A stretch of DNA of 64,000 nucleotides, taken from Streptosporangium sp. NBC_01756 (GTDB taxonomy: Bacteria > Actinomycetota > Actinomycetes > Streptosporangiales > Streptosporangiaceae). Position 1 is the stretch's first letter. Every line of letters starts with the position of its first letter. Of this stretch, positions 7,735-15,688 are shown in pieces. The stretch spans positions 4,588,001 through 4,652,000 of the forward strand of contig NZ_CP109130.1 of assembly GCF_035917975.1 (NCBI RefSeq), in the 5' to 3' direction. The position numbers and the translations under genes were made by a program. Under the pieces are notes generated by a model. That model worked only from the letters and a program-made list of their open reading frames with translations. It searched no databases and was not told the DNA's origin.

Positions 7735-9443
7735 CTAGAAGTCCGCTGAAGATCTTGTGTTCTGGTCTCGCGTCAGATGATGCGGGGCCAGACTCGTCGG
7801 TGTGCAGGGTGAATGGGCTGGAGAGCTGATCGGACCGGATGTGTGGCAGACCTGCCGGGAGCTGATCCCGGCAGGGAGCGTGTTCGCGTTCATGGCCGAA
7901 CACCGCCAGGCGTTGTTTCCGGCGGAGATGTTCACCGACATGTACCCCTCGGCCAACGGGCGACCGAGTATGCCGCCGCAGGTGCTGGCCGCGGCCCTGG
8001 TGCTTCAGGCCCTATCGGGGGTATCGGACTTCGAGGCGGTCCAGCAGTTGCGCTGTGACCTGCGGTGGAAAGCCGCCTGCGGGCTAGGGTTGTATGACAG
8101 CGCGTTCGATCCGTCGTTGCTGACCTACTTTCGCCGTCGGCTGGCCCGCTCAACCGACCCGGACCGGATCTTCACCCGGGTCAAGGAGGTCATCGCCGCC
8201 ACCGGGGTGCTTAAGGGCAGGCAGCGGCGGGCGCTGGATTCCACCGTGCTCGATGACGCGGTGGCCACCCAAGACACCATCACCCAGTTGATCGCCGCCG
8301 TTCGCGGGGTAATCCGTCAGGTGCCCGGCGCTGATCAGGTCGCCGCCGCCCAGTGCACCGGCCACGACTACACCGGCGATCCGGGCAAGCCACGCATCGC
8401 CTGGAACGACGAGCAGGCGCGGGAGGCGTTGGTGGATGCGCTGGTCGGCGACGCGATCCGCCTGCTGGCCCATCTGCCCCGACAGCCGCTGGGCGAGCAG
8501 GCCGCCACCGCGGTCGGCCTGCTCGCGCTGGTCGCCTACCAAGACGTTGAGCCTGCCGAGGGCTCCGACGGCACCGACGGCCGCTGGCGCATCGCCCGGC
8601 GCACCGCTCATGACCGGATCGTCTCATGCGTCGATCCCGAAGCCCGGCACGTGCACAAAAACCGCACCCAGCGCCAGGACGGCTACAAGGCGCACCTGGC
8701 CGTGGAACCGGAAAGCGGGATCTACACCGCCGTCGCCCTGCGCCCCGGGACCGGAGCCGGCCACCATGAGGCGGCCGTGGCCGAACAGCTGCTGAACGGC
8801 GAAGACGGGCCGGTCACCGTGCTGGCCGATGCCGCTTACGGCACCGGCCAGGCCCGCCAGAGGCTGCGGGCCGCCGGCCACACGCTGATCGTCAAGCCGC
8901 CCCCGCTACGCCAAGCCGTCCCCGGTGGCTTCACCGTCGACGACTTCACCGTCGACACCGTCGCGGGCACGGTCACCTGCCCGGCCGGGCACGCCGTCGT
9001 CCTAGGCCGACCGCAGGTCAGCGGCGCCCGCATCGCCCAGTTCAAGAAACGGTGCACTGCCTGCCCATTGCGGGCCCGTTGCACCACTGCCACAACCGGG
9101 CGCAACGTCAACGTCCATCTCCACCATGACCTGCTGGCCGCCGCTCGCCGCCAAGCCGCGACCGACTCGGCATGGCAGGCCGACTACCGCCGCTGGCGGC
9201 CGCCGGTCGAACGCGGCGTGGCCTGGCTGGTCGCCCACGGCAACCGCCGCCTGCGCTATCTGGGTGCCATCAAGAACAACGCCTGGCTCCATACCCGCGC
9301 CGCTGCTCTCAATCTCCGCACTCTGGTCAACCTCGGCCTCACCCACACAGACGGCGCCTGGACCCTCGCCCCGGCCGTCGCTTGACCGCGCCAGACTCAC
9401 CCCTGCCACCACAAACCCAGCAAGATCTTCAGCGGACTTCTAG
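7735..9443 (+). mobile_element. IS1182-family insertion sequence, complete
   Basis: 1.7-kb element with perfect 23-bp terminal inverted repeats at 7735-7757 and 9421-9443 (outer part CTAGAAGTCCGCTGAAGATC). Because CTAG is itself a palindrome present at both ends, it may be a 4-bp target duplication, in which case the element is 7739-9439 with 19-bp repeats. It carries one intact transposase gene. Its right end abuts the IS701-family element at the shared CTAG 9440-9443. It sits downstream of the LysR gene and disrupts no gene visibly. Confidence 0.92.
7802..9385 (+). CDS. IS1182-family DDE transposase
   Basis: 527-aa transposase inside the element bounded by 7735 and 9443. The N-terminal half has the IS1182/DUF772 pattern (FPAEMFTDMYPSANGRPSMPP, then LTYFRRRL). 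Candidate catalytic acidic residues lie in RALDSTVLDD, VLADAAYGTG and VERGVAWL. A Cys cluster (CTACPLRARC) precedes the terminal RRLRYLGAIKNNAWL segment. The frame is intact from the GTG at 7802 to the stop, so the element could be active. Length is normal for the family. Confidence 0.92.
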   Translation: MQGEWAGELIGPDVWQTCRELIPAGSVFAFMAEHRQALFPAEMFTDMYPSANGRPSMPPQVLAAALVLQALSGVSDFEAVQQLRCDLRWKAACGLGLYDSAFDPSLLTYFRRRLARSTDPDRIFTRVKEVIAATGVLKGRQRRALDSTVLDDAVATQDTITQLIAAVRGVIRQVPGADQVAAAQCTGHDYTGDPGKPRIAWNDEQAREALVDALVGDAIRLLAHLPRQPLGEQAATAVGLLALVAYQDVEPAEGSDGTDGRWRIARRTAHDRIVSCVDPEARHVHKNRTQRQDGYKAHLAVEPESGIYTAVALRPGTGAGHHEAAVAEQLLNGEDGPVTVLADAAYGTGQARQRLRAAGHTLIVKPPPLRQAVPGGFTVDDFTVDTVAGTVTCPAGHAVVLGRPQVSGARIAQFKKRCTACPLRARCTTATTGRNVNVHLHHDLLAAARRQAATDSAWQADYRRWRPPVERGVAWLVAHGNRRLRYLGAIKNNAWLHTRAAALNLRTLVNLGLTHTDGAWTLAPAVA

Positions 9444-10858
9444 TAGGACTTGGTTACCTCGGGTAGGAGACGGTATGTCACCTGCTTTGGGGGTGAGGGA
9501 AGATGACCCCTCTGGAACTCGAGGCCGTGCGGGCGCGGCTGGAGACGTTTGCCGCTGAGATGTTCTCCGGTTTCGCCCGTGCTGATCAGCGGCGGTGGGG
9601 CGAGCGGTATGTGCGCGGCCTGCTGACCGACGGGGCGCGTAAATCGATGGAGCCGATGGCGGCCCGGCTGGGCGTGGACCGCCAAGGGCTGCAGCAGTTC
9701 CTCACCGATGCTCCCTGGTCGCATCAGCTGGTTTTGGCCGAGCTGGCCTGGCGGATGGACGCGGCGATCGGCCCGGCCGCCTGGGTGGTCGATGATGTGT
9801 CCTTTGTCAAGGACGGCCAGGAGTCGCCAGGGGTGGCCGCGCAGTATTGCGGGGCGCTGGGTAAGACCGCGAACTGCCAGGTCGCGCCGAGCGTGCATCT
9901 GGTCACCGATGCCGCGTCCTGCCCGGTGAACTGGCGGTTGTTCGTGCCTGAGCAGTGGGATGCGGCCGCGCCGCGCACGGAGGATCGGGCCGCGGTGGCG
10001 GCACGCCGGCGGCGCTGTCGAATCCCCGCCGACGTCGGTCATGTGCCCAAGTGGCAGCTGGCGCTGGACATGATCGACGAGCTGGGCAGTTGGGGGCTGC
10101 AGGCACCGCTGGTGGTCGCCGATGAGGGCTATGGCCAAGACGGGGCTTTTCGCCTGGGCCTGACCGAGCGCGGCATCGGCTATGTGGTGGGGGTGCGTTC
10201 CGATACCGCGCTGCTGGAGGCCGGGGCCTGCCGCAGCGTCGCGCCGTATGCGGGGACCGGGCGGCGGCCGGTGCCCCGCTACCGGCAGCGGCCGATCAGC
10301 GCCCGGCAGCTGGTGGCAGAGGGCGGGCGGCGCGCGCTGCACACGGTGCGCTGGCGGATGGGGTCCAAGGGGCCGTTGCGTTCGCGGTTCGCCGCGCTGC
10401 GGGTACGGCCGGCGGGGGTACGGATCCGCCGCGCGTATGCGGGCGGGGAATTGCCGGTGTGCTGGCTGCTGGCCGAATGGCCGCCAGGCGAGAGCGAGCC
10501 GACCAAGTACTGGCTGTCCACCCTGCCCGGCGATATCCCGCTGCGGCGCCTGGTGAGAATGGCGAAGATCCGCTGGCGCATCGAGCACGACTACCGTGAG
10601 CTGAAGACCGGGCTGGGCCTGGATCACTTCGAGGGCCGTACCTGGAGTGGCTGGCACCACCACGTCACGTTGGTCTCGGTCGCACACGCCTTTTGCACCC
10701 TGCAACGGCTCGACCCAAAAGTCCTAGCTGTGGCTTGAGCACCTACCAGGTCATCACCGAGCTGCAGCTCCTGCTGGCGTGCTGGGCCGGATCCTGCCCC
10801 ACCTGCCGCCGAGCGTTACCCCGACATGCCCAGCCCGTCCCCACCTAACCAAGCCCTA
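9444..10858 (+). mobile_element. IS701-family insertion sequence, flanked by CTAG
   Basis: 1.4-kb element. Imperfect terminal inverted repeats are TAGGACTTGGTTA at 9444-9456 and, on the other strand at 10846-10858, TAGGGCTTGGTTA (12 of 13 identical). CTAG at 9440-9443 and 10859-10862 fits a 4-bp target duplication of the YTAR type known for IS701. The right-hand CTAG supplies the TAG stop codon of the XRE-cupin gene on the opposite strand. Confidence 0.92.
9503..10738 (+). CDS. IS701-family transposase, tail in the -1 frame
   Basis: 411-aa DDE transposase of the IS701 family: AAWVVDDVSFVKDG with the first Asp, QYCGALGKTANCQV, VVADEGYGQD and RWRIEHDYRELKTGLGLDHFEGR. SD GAGGGA precedes the ATG at 9503. 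The frame stops at 10736, but the family's C-terminal tail (GLSTYQVITELQLLL, then CPTC) continues intact in the -1 frame to TAA at 10846, inside the right inverted repeat. The canonical slippery heptamer C_CCA_AAA lies at 10714-10720, so a -1 shift there would give a 448-aa full-length protein. Either programmed frameshifting or a one-base mutation explains this. Confidence 0.9.
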   Translation: MTPLELEAVRARLETFAAEMFSGFARADQRRWGERYVRGLLTDGARKSMEPMAARLGVDRQGLQQFLTDAPWSHQLVLAELAWRMDAAIGPAAWVVDDVSFVKDGQESPGVAAQYCGALGKTANCQVAPSVHLVTDAASCPVNWRLFVPEQWDAAAPRTEDRAAVAARRRRCRIPADVGHVPKWQLALDMIDELGSWGLQAPLVVADEGYGQDGAFRLGLTERGIGYVVGVRSDTALLEAGACRSVAPYAGTGRRPVPRYRQRPISARQLVAEGGRRALHTVRWRMGSKGPLRSRFAALRVRPAGVRIRRAYAGGELPVCWLLAEWPPGESEPTKYWLSTLPGDIPLRRLVRMAKIRWRIEHDYRELKTGLGLDHFEGRTWSGWHHHVTLVSVAHAFCTLQRLDPKVLAVA

Positions 10859-11449
10859 CTAGTCGGCCGGCGGGGTCGTGCGGCGGCGCGGGTAGCGGAT
10901 GAGCAGGCTGGCATGGACGTCCTGGTCGCCGATCGCGGAGTAGGTGTGCGGGACGTCCGAGTGCCAGGTGAGGTGCTCGCCCGGCCCGGCCCGGAGGGGC
11001 GCGTCGCGCGGACCGGCGACCAGCGTCCCGGCGAAGACCGTGAGGTGCTCGGTGACGCCCTCGTGATGGGCGGGGGAGACCTGTGCGGACCCCGCGGGGA
11101 TCACCAGCCGGTAGAGCTCGTAGGTGACGGCCTCGTCCTCGAAGACCTGGAGCAGCACGCCCTCGACGGCGGCGCCCAGGATGACGGGATCGGTGCCCAG
11201 GACCAGCGTCAGGGGCACGCCGAGCTGGGCGGTGACCGCCCAGAGCGTTTCCAGGGTGGGATTGCGGGTGCCGTTCTCCAGCCCGGAGAGCGTCGCCTTG
11301 CCGATGTTCGCGCGCCGCGCGAGTTCGGAGAGCGAGATGTTCCGCTCCTCTCTCAACCTGCGGATTCGCCGGCCCACCTCCGGTGTGCCGGTCTCCTGGG
11401 CGGGACGAGGGCTTTGTGCGCCGGGCTCCATGAAGCTATCGTGCAGCAT
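10859..11449 (-). CDS. XRE-family regulator with C-terminal cupin
   Basis: 196-aa one-component regulator. Residues around 25-80 form the Cro/C1 HTH (GRRIRRLREERNISLSELARRANIGKATLSGLENG), and the C-terminal half is a cupin (SPAHHEGVTEHLTVFAGTLVAGP, then HLTWHSDVPHTY), a class that senses small molecules. Of three possible starts, the GTG-free ATG at 11449 is preferred: it lies nine bases from GGAA and just beyond a perfect operator-like inverted repeat; 11476 and 11431 lack ribosome sites. It is divergent from benE, so it probably controls that carrier and itself. The stop codon TAG is part of the CTAG target duplicated by the adjacent IS701 element. Confidence 0.87.
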   Translation of the reverse strand: MLHDSFMEPGAQSPRPAQETGTPEVGRRIRRLREERNISLSELARRANIGKATLSGLENGTRNPTLETLWAVTAQLGVPLTLVLGTDPVILGAAVEGVLLQVFEDEAVTYELYRLVIPAGSAQVSPAHHEGVTEHLTVFAGTLVAGPRDAPLRAGPGEHLTWHSDVPHTYSAIGDQDVHASLLIRYPRRRTTPPAD

Positions 11450-11455
11450 GACAGT

Positions 11456-11473
11456 CGTTCCGTTTACGGAACG
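11456..11473. promoter_or_regulatory. inverted repeat, probable XRE-cupin operator
   Basis: CGTTCCGTTTACGGAACG: two perfect 8-bp arms around TT, immediately upstream of the regulator start and in the gap to the divergent benE gene. Position and symmetry fit autoregulation. Binding is inferred, not shown. Confidence 0.6.
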
Positions 11474-11604
11474 CATGCCGTACGGGCCCGGCGGTCAGGT
11501 GGGACGCCCTCCGGGCGGGTGAGCGGCGGGTGAGCGGCGGGTCGGGTGAACCGGGACGGTCCGGAGCGGCCGCCGGGGTTCCGGAGCGTGGAGAGGACGA
11601 CAGG

Positions 11605-12828
11605 ATGACGCGACTGCTTCAGCCCATGCTGGCGGGGGTGGTGACCGCACTGGTCGGCTTCGCCAGTTCCTTCGCCGTCGTGCTGGCCGGGCTCCGGGCG
11701 GTGGGCGCCGACCAGCGGCAGGCGGCGTCCGGCCTGCTCGCGCTCTGCCTGGCCAACGGTGTGGTGGCGATCTGGCTGGGCCTGCGCCGGCGCATGCCGA
11801 TCACCGTCGCCTGGTCGACGCCGGGGGCGGCGCTGCTGGTCGCGACCGGCGCCCCGGAGGGCGGGTTCCCCGTCGCGGTCGGCGCGTTCGCGGTCTCCGG
11901 CCTGCTCATCACCGCCGCGGGACTCTTCCCCCCGCTGGGGCGATGGATCACGGCCATTCCCACCCCGATCGCCGCCGCCATGCTCGCCGGGGTCCTGCTC
12001 AACCTGTGCGTCGCGCCGATCCGAGCCCTCGGCGAGGTGCCGCTGATGGCCGGGCCTGTCGTGCTCGTCTGGGCGCTGTTGAGTCGTTTTGCCAGCAAGT
12101 GGGCGATTCCGGGGGCGCTGCTGGTCGCCGTCGTGGCCATCGCGCTGACCGGGCCCAGCCTCGGGGCGGTGGACGTGCGCCCGGTGGCCGAGCTGACCGT
12201 CCCGGCCTGGAGCGCCACGGCCATGATCAGCATCGCGCTCCCGCTGTTCCTGGTCACCATGGCCTCGCAGAACGTGCCGGGCATGGCGGTCCTCGCCGGA
12301 TACGGCTACCGCCCCCCGCTGCGCGGCATTCTCGTCGGCACCGGCCTGGCCAGCACTCTCGGTGCGCCGCTGGGCGGGCACGCGGTGAACCTGGCGGCCA
12401 TCACCGCGGCACTGGCCGCCGGTCCGGACGCCGACCCCGACCCGGGCCGCCGCTGGATCGCCTCGGTCACCGCCGGAGGTTCGATGATCATCATTGGGAT
12501 CGGTTCCGGGCTGGCCACCGCGCTGGTCCTGCTCTCCCCACCGGTCCTGATCGAGGCCGTCGCGGGCCTCGCTCTGATCGGCGCGCTCACCTCGGCGATC
12601 AGCGCCGCGGTGGCCCGGCCAGAGGGCAGGGAGGCGGCGGTGGTCACGTTCGTGGTCACCGTGTCGGGGCTGACCCTGCTCGGGGTGGGTGCGGCGTTCT
12701 GGGGACTGGTGGCGGGAGGGCTCATGCTGCTCCTGCAACGCGGAAGGGCTCCACGGGTCTCCCCCGAGCCGGAGCAGGACGGGGACCGGCCGTCGGCGGG
12801 AGTCTCCGGGGAGCTCAGCCGGCCGTGA
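11605..12828 (+). CDS. BenE-family benzoate/H+ symporter-like membrane protein
   Basis: 407-aa polytopic membrane protein of the BenE family (about 12 helices), whose characterised members import benzoate with protons. Family features are LVGFASSFAVVLAGLRAVGA near the N-terminus, the MPITVAWSTPGAALL segment and GHAVNLAAITAAL in the second half. The ATG at 11605 follows GGAGAGGA. It is divergent from the XRE-cupin regulator. No benzoate-degrading genes lie nearby, so the true substrate may be another aromatic or purine-like anion. Confidence 0.83.
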   Translation: MTRLLQPMLAGVVTALVGFASSFAVVLAGLRAVGADQRQAASGLLALCLANGVVAIWLGLRRRMPITVAWSTPGAALLVATGAPEGGFPVAVGAFAVSGLLITAAGLFPPLGRWITAIPTPIAAAMLAGVLLNLCVAPIRALGEVPLMAGPVVLVWALLSRFASKWAIPGALLVAVVAIALTGPSLGAVDVRPVAELTVPAWSATAMISIALPLFLVTMASQNVPGMAVLAGYGYRPPLRGILVGTGLASTLGAPLGGHAVNLAAITAALAAGPDADPDPGRRWIASVTAGGSMIIIGIGSGLATALVLLSPPVLIEAVAGLALIGALTSAISAAVARPEGREAAVVTFVVTVSGLTLLGVGAAFWGLVAGGLMLLLQRGRAPRVSPEPEQDGDRPSAGVSGELSRP

Positions 12829-12942
12829 TCCTCCAAGGGCCTGATCCGGTACGGCGGAGCACGGCGGCCGGCCGTTCGAGCGGAGCATGACCGACGCGTT
12901 CGCCTCCGCCGGTCCCAGCGGACGGTTTCCCCCGGAAAAGCC

Positions 12943-12977
12943 CCGGCCGGTACGGCATGGGTTGCCGTACCGGCCGG
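12943..12977. terminator. hairpin between convergent genes
   Basis: Perfect 15-bp stem (arms CCGGCCGGTACGGCA at 12943-12957 and its complement at 12963-12977) with a TGGGT loop. It lies between the ends of benE (12828) and the membrane protein at 13001, so it is likely a bidirectional terminator without a U-tract. Confidence 0.7.
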
Positions 12978-13000
12978 AAGCGGAGAGCCGGGAGAAGGGG

Positions 13001-13546
13001 CTACCGGTCGTCTCCCGGGCGCCCGTGGCGACCGGCGACAAGCTGGTCGGCGCTGTGCTGGCGGGGGACGTCGACCCGGGGGTGGGGCGCCGTCGTCTCG
13101 TCACGGTCGTCCACCCCGTCGTGGTCCCGGTCGATCCGCGGGCGGGCCGCCGTCTGGGTGCGGTCGTCGATGCCGTCGTGGTCCCGGTCGACCACCGGAG
13201 CGGCGGTGGCCACGGGAGTCGCGGGGGTCTCCTCCAGCTTCCGCTCCAGCTCCCGCTTCTCCTCCTCCAGGCGGGCGACGCGGTCACGCGCCTCCACCCG
13301 GGAGGAACGGACCTTGCGCCGGTGCGTGGCGGAGCGGCGCATGCCGCTGAACATGACCGCCAGACCGAGCAGGAAAAGCGCCCCCGTGGCGGCACCGGCG
13401 AAGAAGAACTCCAGCTGGGAGAGCTGGATCGTCTGATCGAAGACGGTGAACGACGCGGGGGTGGTGGCGGTGGCGGCTTCGTCCCAGGAAACCGCGACCA
13501 CGGCCGCGCCCGCGAGTATGATCAAGAGGAGTCCCAGCACTATCAT
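13001..13546 (-). CDS. membrane-anchored protein with coiled coil and DxDxDG repeats
   Basis: 181-aa protein I do not recognise as a named family. An N-terminal hydrophobic helix (IVLGLLLIILAGAAVVAV) and a second one at about residues 45-68 (FFFAGAATGALFLLGLAVMF) resemble LapA-type small membrane proteins. A basic stretch and a charged coiled coil (ARDRVARLEEEKRELERKL) follow. The C-terminal tail has DRDHDGIDDR, DRDHDGVDDR and a related R(V/I)D segment, spaced like calcium-binding dockerin or thrombospondin type-3 loops. GAGG lies six bases before the ATG. Calcium binding is an inference from the repeat. Confidence 0.72.
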   Translation of the reverse strand: MIVLGLLLIILAGAAVVAVSWDEAATATTPASFTVFDQTIQLSQLEFFFAGAATGALFLLGLAVMFSGMRRSATHRRKVRSSRVEARDRVARLEEEKRELERKLEETPATPVATAAPVVDRDHDGIDDRTQTAARPRIDRDHDGVDDRDETTAPHPRVDVPRQHSADQLVAGRHGRPGDDR

Positions 13547-13636
13547 GTGACCTCATCTCGGGCAGCGTCTGTTGTGGTATCGCTGCTGCCCTGTAGCGGC
13601 GGGATTATTCACCGGGCCGCACGGTTGCCGGAAAAC

Positions 13637-13871
13637 ATGGCGGAGACCGACGTCGCGGTCATCGGCGCGGGGCAGGCCGGACTGTCCGGCGCCCCCTTCC
13701 TGAGCAGGGCCGGGCTCGATCTCATGGTTCTCGACCGCTCTCCGCGCCGCTCGCGTCCGCCTGGTCGGTTACGGCCCCTCGGTCGGCACCATCGGGGCCG
13801 GCCATGCGGACCGTACCGCCGTCCGGCACATACGCCGGCTCGTCGGTGATCCTGTCGAGGGGTCCCGGTAG
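13637..13871 (+). pseudogene. remnant of FAD-dependent monooxygenase/oxidoreductase
   Basis: The first part (13637 to about 13740) encodes the Rossmann dinucleotide motif VAVIGAGQAGLSGAPFLSRAG and LMVLDRS. After about 13750 the frame changes, and LVGYGPSVGTIGAGHADRTA to the TAG at 13869 matches, from memory, the C-terminal end of the CzcO-type flavin monooxygenases (LVGYGPSASTIGANRAGR). The roughly 250-300 residues normally between them are gone. This is an internal deletion with frameshift, leaving only the two ends. Confidence 0.75.
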
Positions 13872-13960
13872 CAAGCGCGGCGCCGTGCCAGATGTTGCGT
13901 AAACGGTTACCGAAGGCGAAGATCACCGTGTTTGCGTCGTTGCCCTTGGAAGGAATACGG

Positions 13961-14599
13961 GTGCCCCAAACCCCCCACAGCGAATCGGGAACCCGAGGCC
14001 TGCTCCTGGCCCCGCTCGCCGCCCTGCTCACGTTCGTCATGTTCCTGGCGCTCACCCCGCCGGCGAGCGCCAACACCTTCGGGTGGTCGTACCTGCATCC
14101 GTCGGGATGCTGCATGCAGGCGGACAACAGGGACCACTACTACAACTACTCGTCACTGACCTCGTACATGAAGGTCGCCGGCAACTACGCCATGATCCAC
14201 CTGGACTCCCAGACCGACATGGCCACGCACTACGACTCATCCTCCGACGTCCACACCGACGTGGAGATGTTCGATCAGTACTACGACGACTACTGGGGTC
14301 TGGACTGGAACGGGTCGAGCACCGGCAAGAACGTCCACGCCCACGCCAAGTGCGTGCGGGGCATCAGTCCGGGGCTCATCAACGGCTGGTGGAAGTGCGA
14401 CCAGTATGAGATCCGCTTCGATCTGGCCGACATGAGCGGTTTCTCGGAGAACGAGCGCAAGCATACGGCCTGCCACGAGGTCGGGCACAGCGTCGGGCTC
14501 GGCCACTCCTCCGAAAGCGGCTCCTGCCTGAAGTCGGGCCGCGCCACCGTGCGCAGCTACAGCTCGCACGACGTCGCGCACATCAACGGCCGATTCTGA
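13961..14599 (+). CDS. secreted zinc metalloprotease-like protein
   Basis: 212-aa exported protein. The start GTG at 13961 is chosen because GGAAGGAA stands six to seven bases upstream; an in-frame ATG at 13892 would add 23 unlikely residues. A signal peptide follows (LLLAPLAALLTFVMFLALTP, cleavage after PASA). The mature part has several Cys, Tyr/Asp-rich stretches and the zincin motif HEVGHSVGLGHS (HExxHxxGxxH), as in metzincin or snapalysin-like proteases, with the family Met-turn not obvious. The last residues include LKSGRA and SSHDVAHING, like matrixin-type ends. It is followed after 11 bp by another secreted protein. Confidence 0.78.
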   Translation: MPQTPHSESGTRGLLLAPLAALLTFVMFLALTPPASANTFGWSYLHPSGCCMQADNRDHYYNYSSLTSYMKVAGNYAMIHLDSQTDMATHYDSSSDVHTDVEMFDQYYDDYWGLDWNGSSTGKNVHAHAKCVRGISPGLINGWWKCDQYEIRFDLADMSGFSENERKHTACHEVGHSVGLGHSSESGSCLKSGRATVRSYSSHDVAHINGRF

Positions 14600-14610
14600 G
14601 GACGGGACAC

Positions 14611-15591
14611 ATGTCGAAGATGCTCCGATCCCGCACCGCGGGGGTGGGCCTCACCCTCGCCGTCGCCCTCGGCCTGGCGACCGCCGCCGGAGTGGCCGCA
14701 GCCCGGTCCGGTGAGCCCGCTCCCTCGTTCTGGTCCATGATGCGCTCCGGCGTGGGCGAGTCGACCGGCACGTACCTGTACGACTCGCTGGACGACCTGA
14801 CGCCCGGCGCGCCTGCCTCCGGCGCCTTCACCCCCGCCGCGGCACTGCTGGAAGGCACCGTCGTCGGCATCGAGCCGGGGATCGCCTTCGGCTCCGACGA
14901 CAGCGCGAGTGCCGCGCCCGTCGTCGGCTACGACACCCCCGACGCGGCGATCCGTTACGCCAGTCTCGTCGTCAAGGTGGACCGCGTCCTGTCCGGAAAG
15001 CTCGGCTTAGGCCAGCAGAACGGCCAGATCCGGCTGCAGATCGAGCAGCCGAAGCAGAGCACCTTGGCAGACCTGCGGGCCTCTGTCGGCAGCGCGGGGC
15101 ATGGCCTGTTCTACGTGCACAACGCCCTGGAGCGGCACCAGGCCGAGGGGCGGGTGGTGCCCCAGGCACTGGCCGGCTACCTGGCCTCGGTACATCTGCC
15201 GATCGGCGAGGGCGTGTTCGTCGCGCAGGCACCGGGCCAGCCGGTCATCGCGCCGCTCATGGACGGCCCGGAACGGGTGGATCAGATACTCAACGGCGCT
15301 CCGGCACCTGTGGAGGAGCCGCCGGACCTGCCCTCCCCCCGGCCGCCCAAGCCGTCGGATTTCCCGCACGGCGACAATCCGGACGGGACACCGACGGCCG
15401 CCCCTGTCCCGGACCCCACGGACGACCCCGACGCCTCGGCGGTGGACATCCCGGACCCGGTCACGACGGACGTACCCGGCCCCGTGACAAGCGAGCCCAC
15501 AGTCGGAACCCCCACCTTGGACCAGCTGAGGAGCCGCGCGGTGCGCGCGGCGTGTGCGGTCGGCACCAGCACCACGCCGACCACCTGCTGA
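14611..15591 (+). CDS. secreted protein of unknown function
   Basis: 326 aa, not recognised. A signal peptide (TAGVGLTLAVALGLATAAGV, then AAARSG) precedes a central domain of about 150 residues (LEGTVVGIEPGIAFGS, ASLVVKVDRVLSGKL, GLFYVHNALERH) and a Pro/Asp/Thr-rich tail (about 235-300) that looks like a wall-spanning linker. It ends with a short Cys-containing segment. It starts 11 bp after the metalloprotease stop, so the two are probably co-transcribed and may act together outside the cell. Confidence 0.7.
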   Translation: MSKMLRSRTAGVGLTLAVALGLATAAGVAAARSGEPAPSFWSMMRSGVGESTGTYLYDSLDDLTPGAPASGAFTPAAALLEGTVVGIEPGIAFGSDDSASAAPVVGYDTPDAAIRYASLVVKVDRVLSGKLGLGQQNGQIRLQIEQPKQSTLADLRASVGSAGHGLFYVHNALERHQAEGRVVPQALAGYLASVHLPIGEGVFVAQAPGQPVIAPLMDGPERVDQILNGAPAPVEEPPDLPSPRPPKPSDFPHGDNPDGTPTAAPVPDPTDDPDASAVDIPDPVTTDVPGPVTSEPTVGTPTLDQLRSRAVRAACAVGTSTTPTTC

Positions 15592-15688
15592 CCGGACTCC
15601 CACGGAACACGATCCCGCCGGGGCCACGGTGGCAGCGGCGGGAGAAACACATCTTGACCACCCGGCTCCGAGTCTTAGTGTGGACGGA

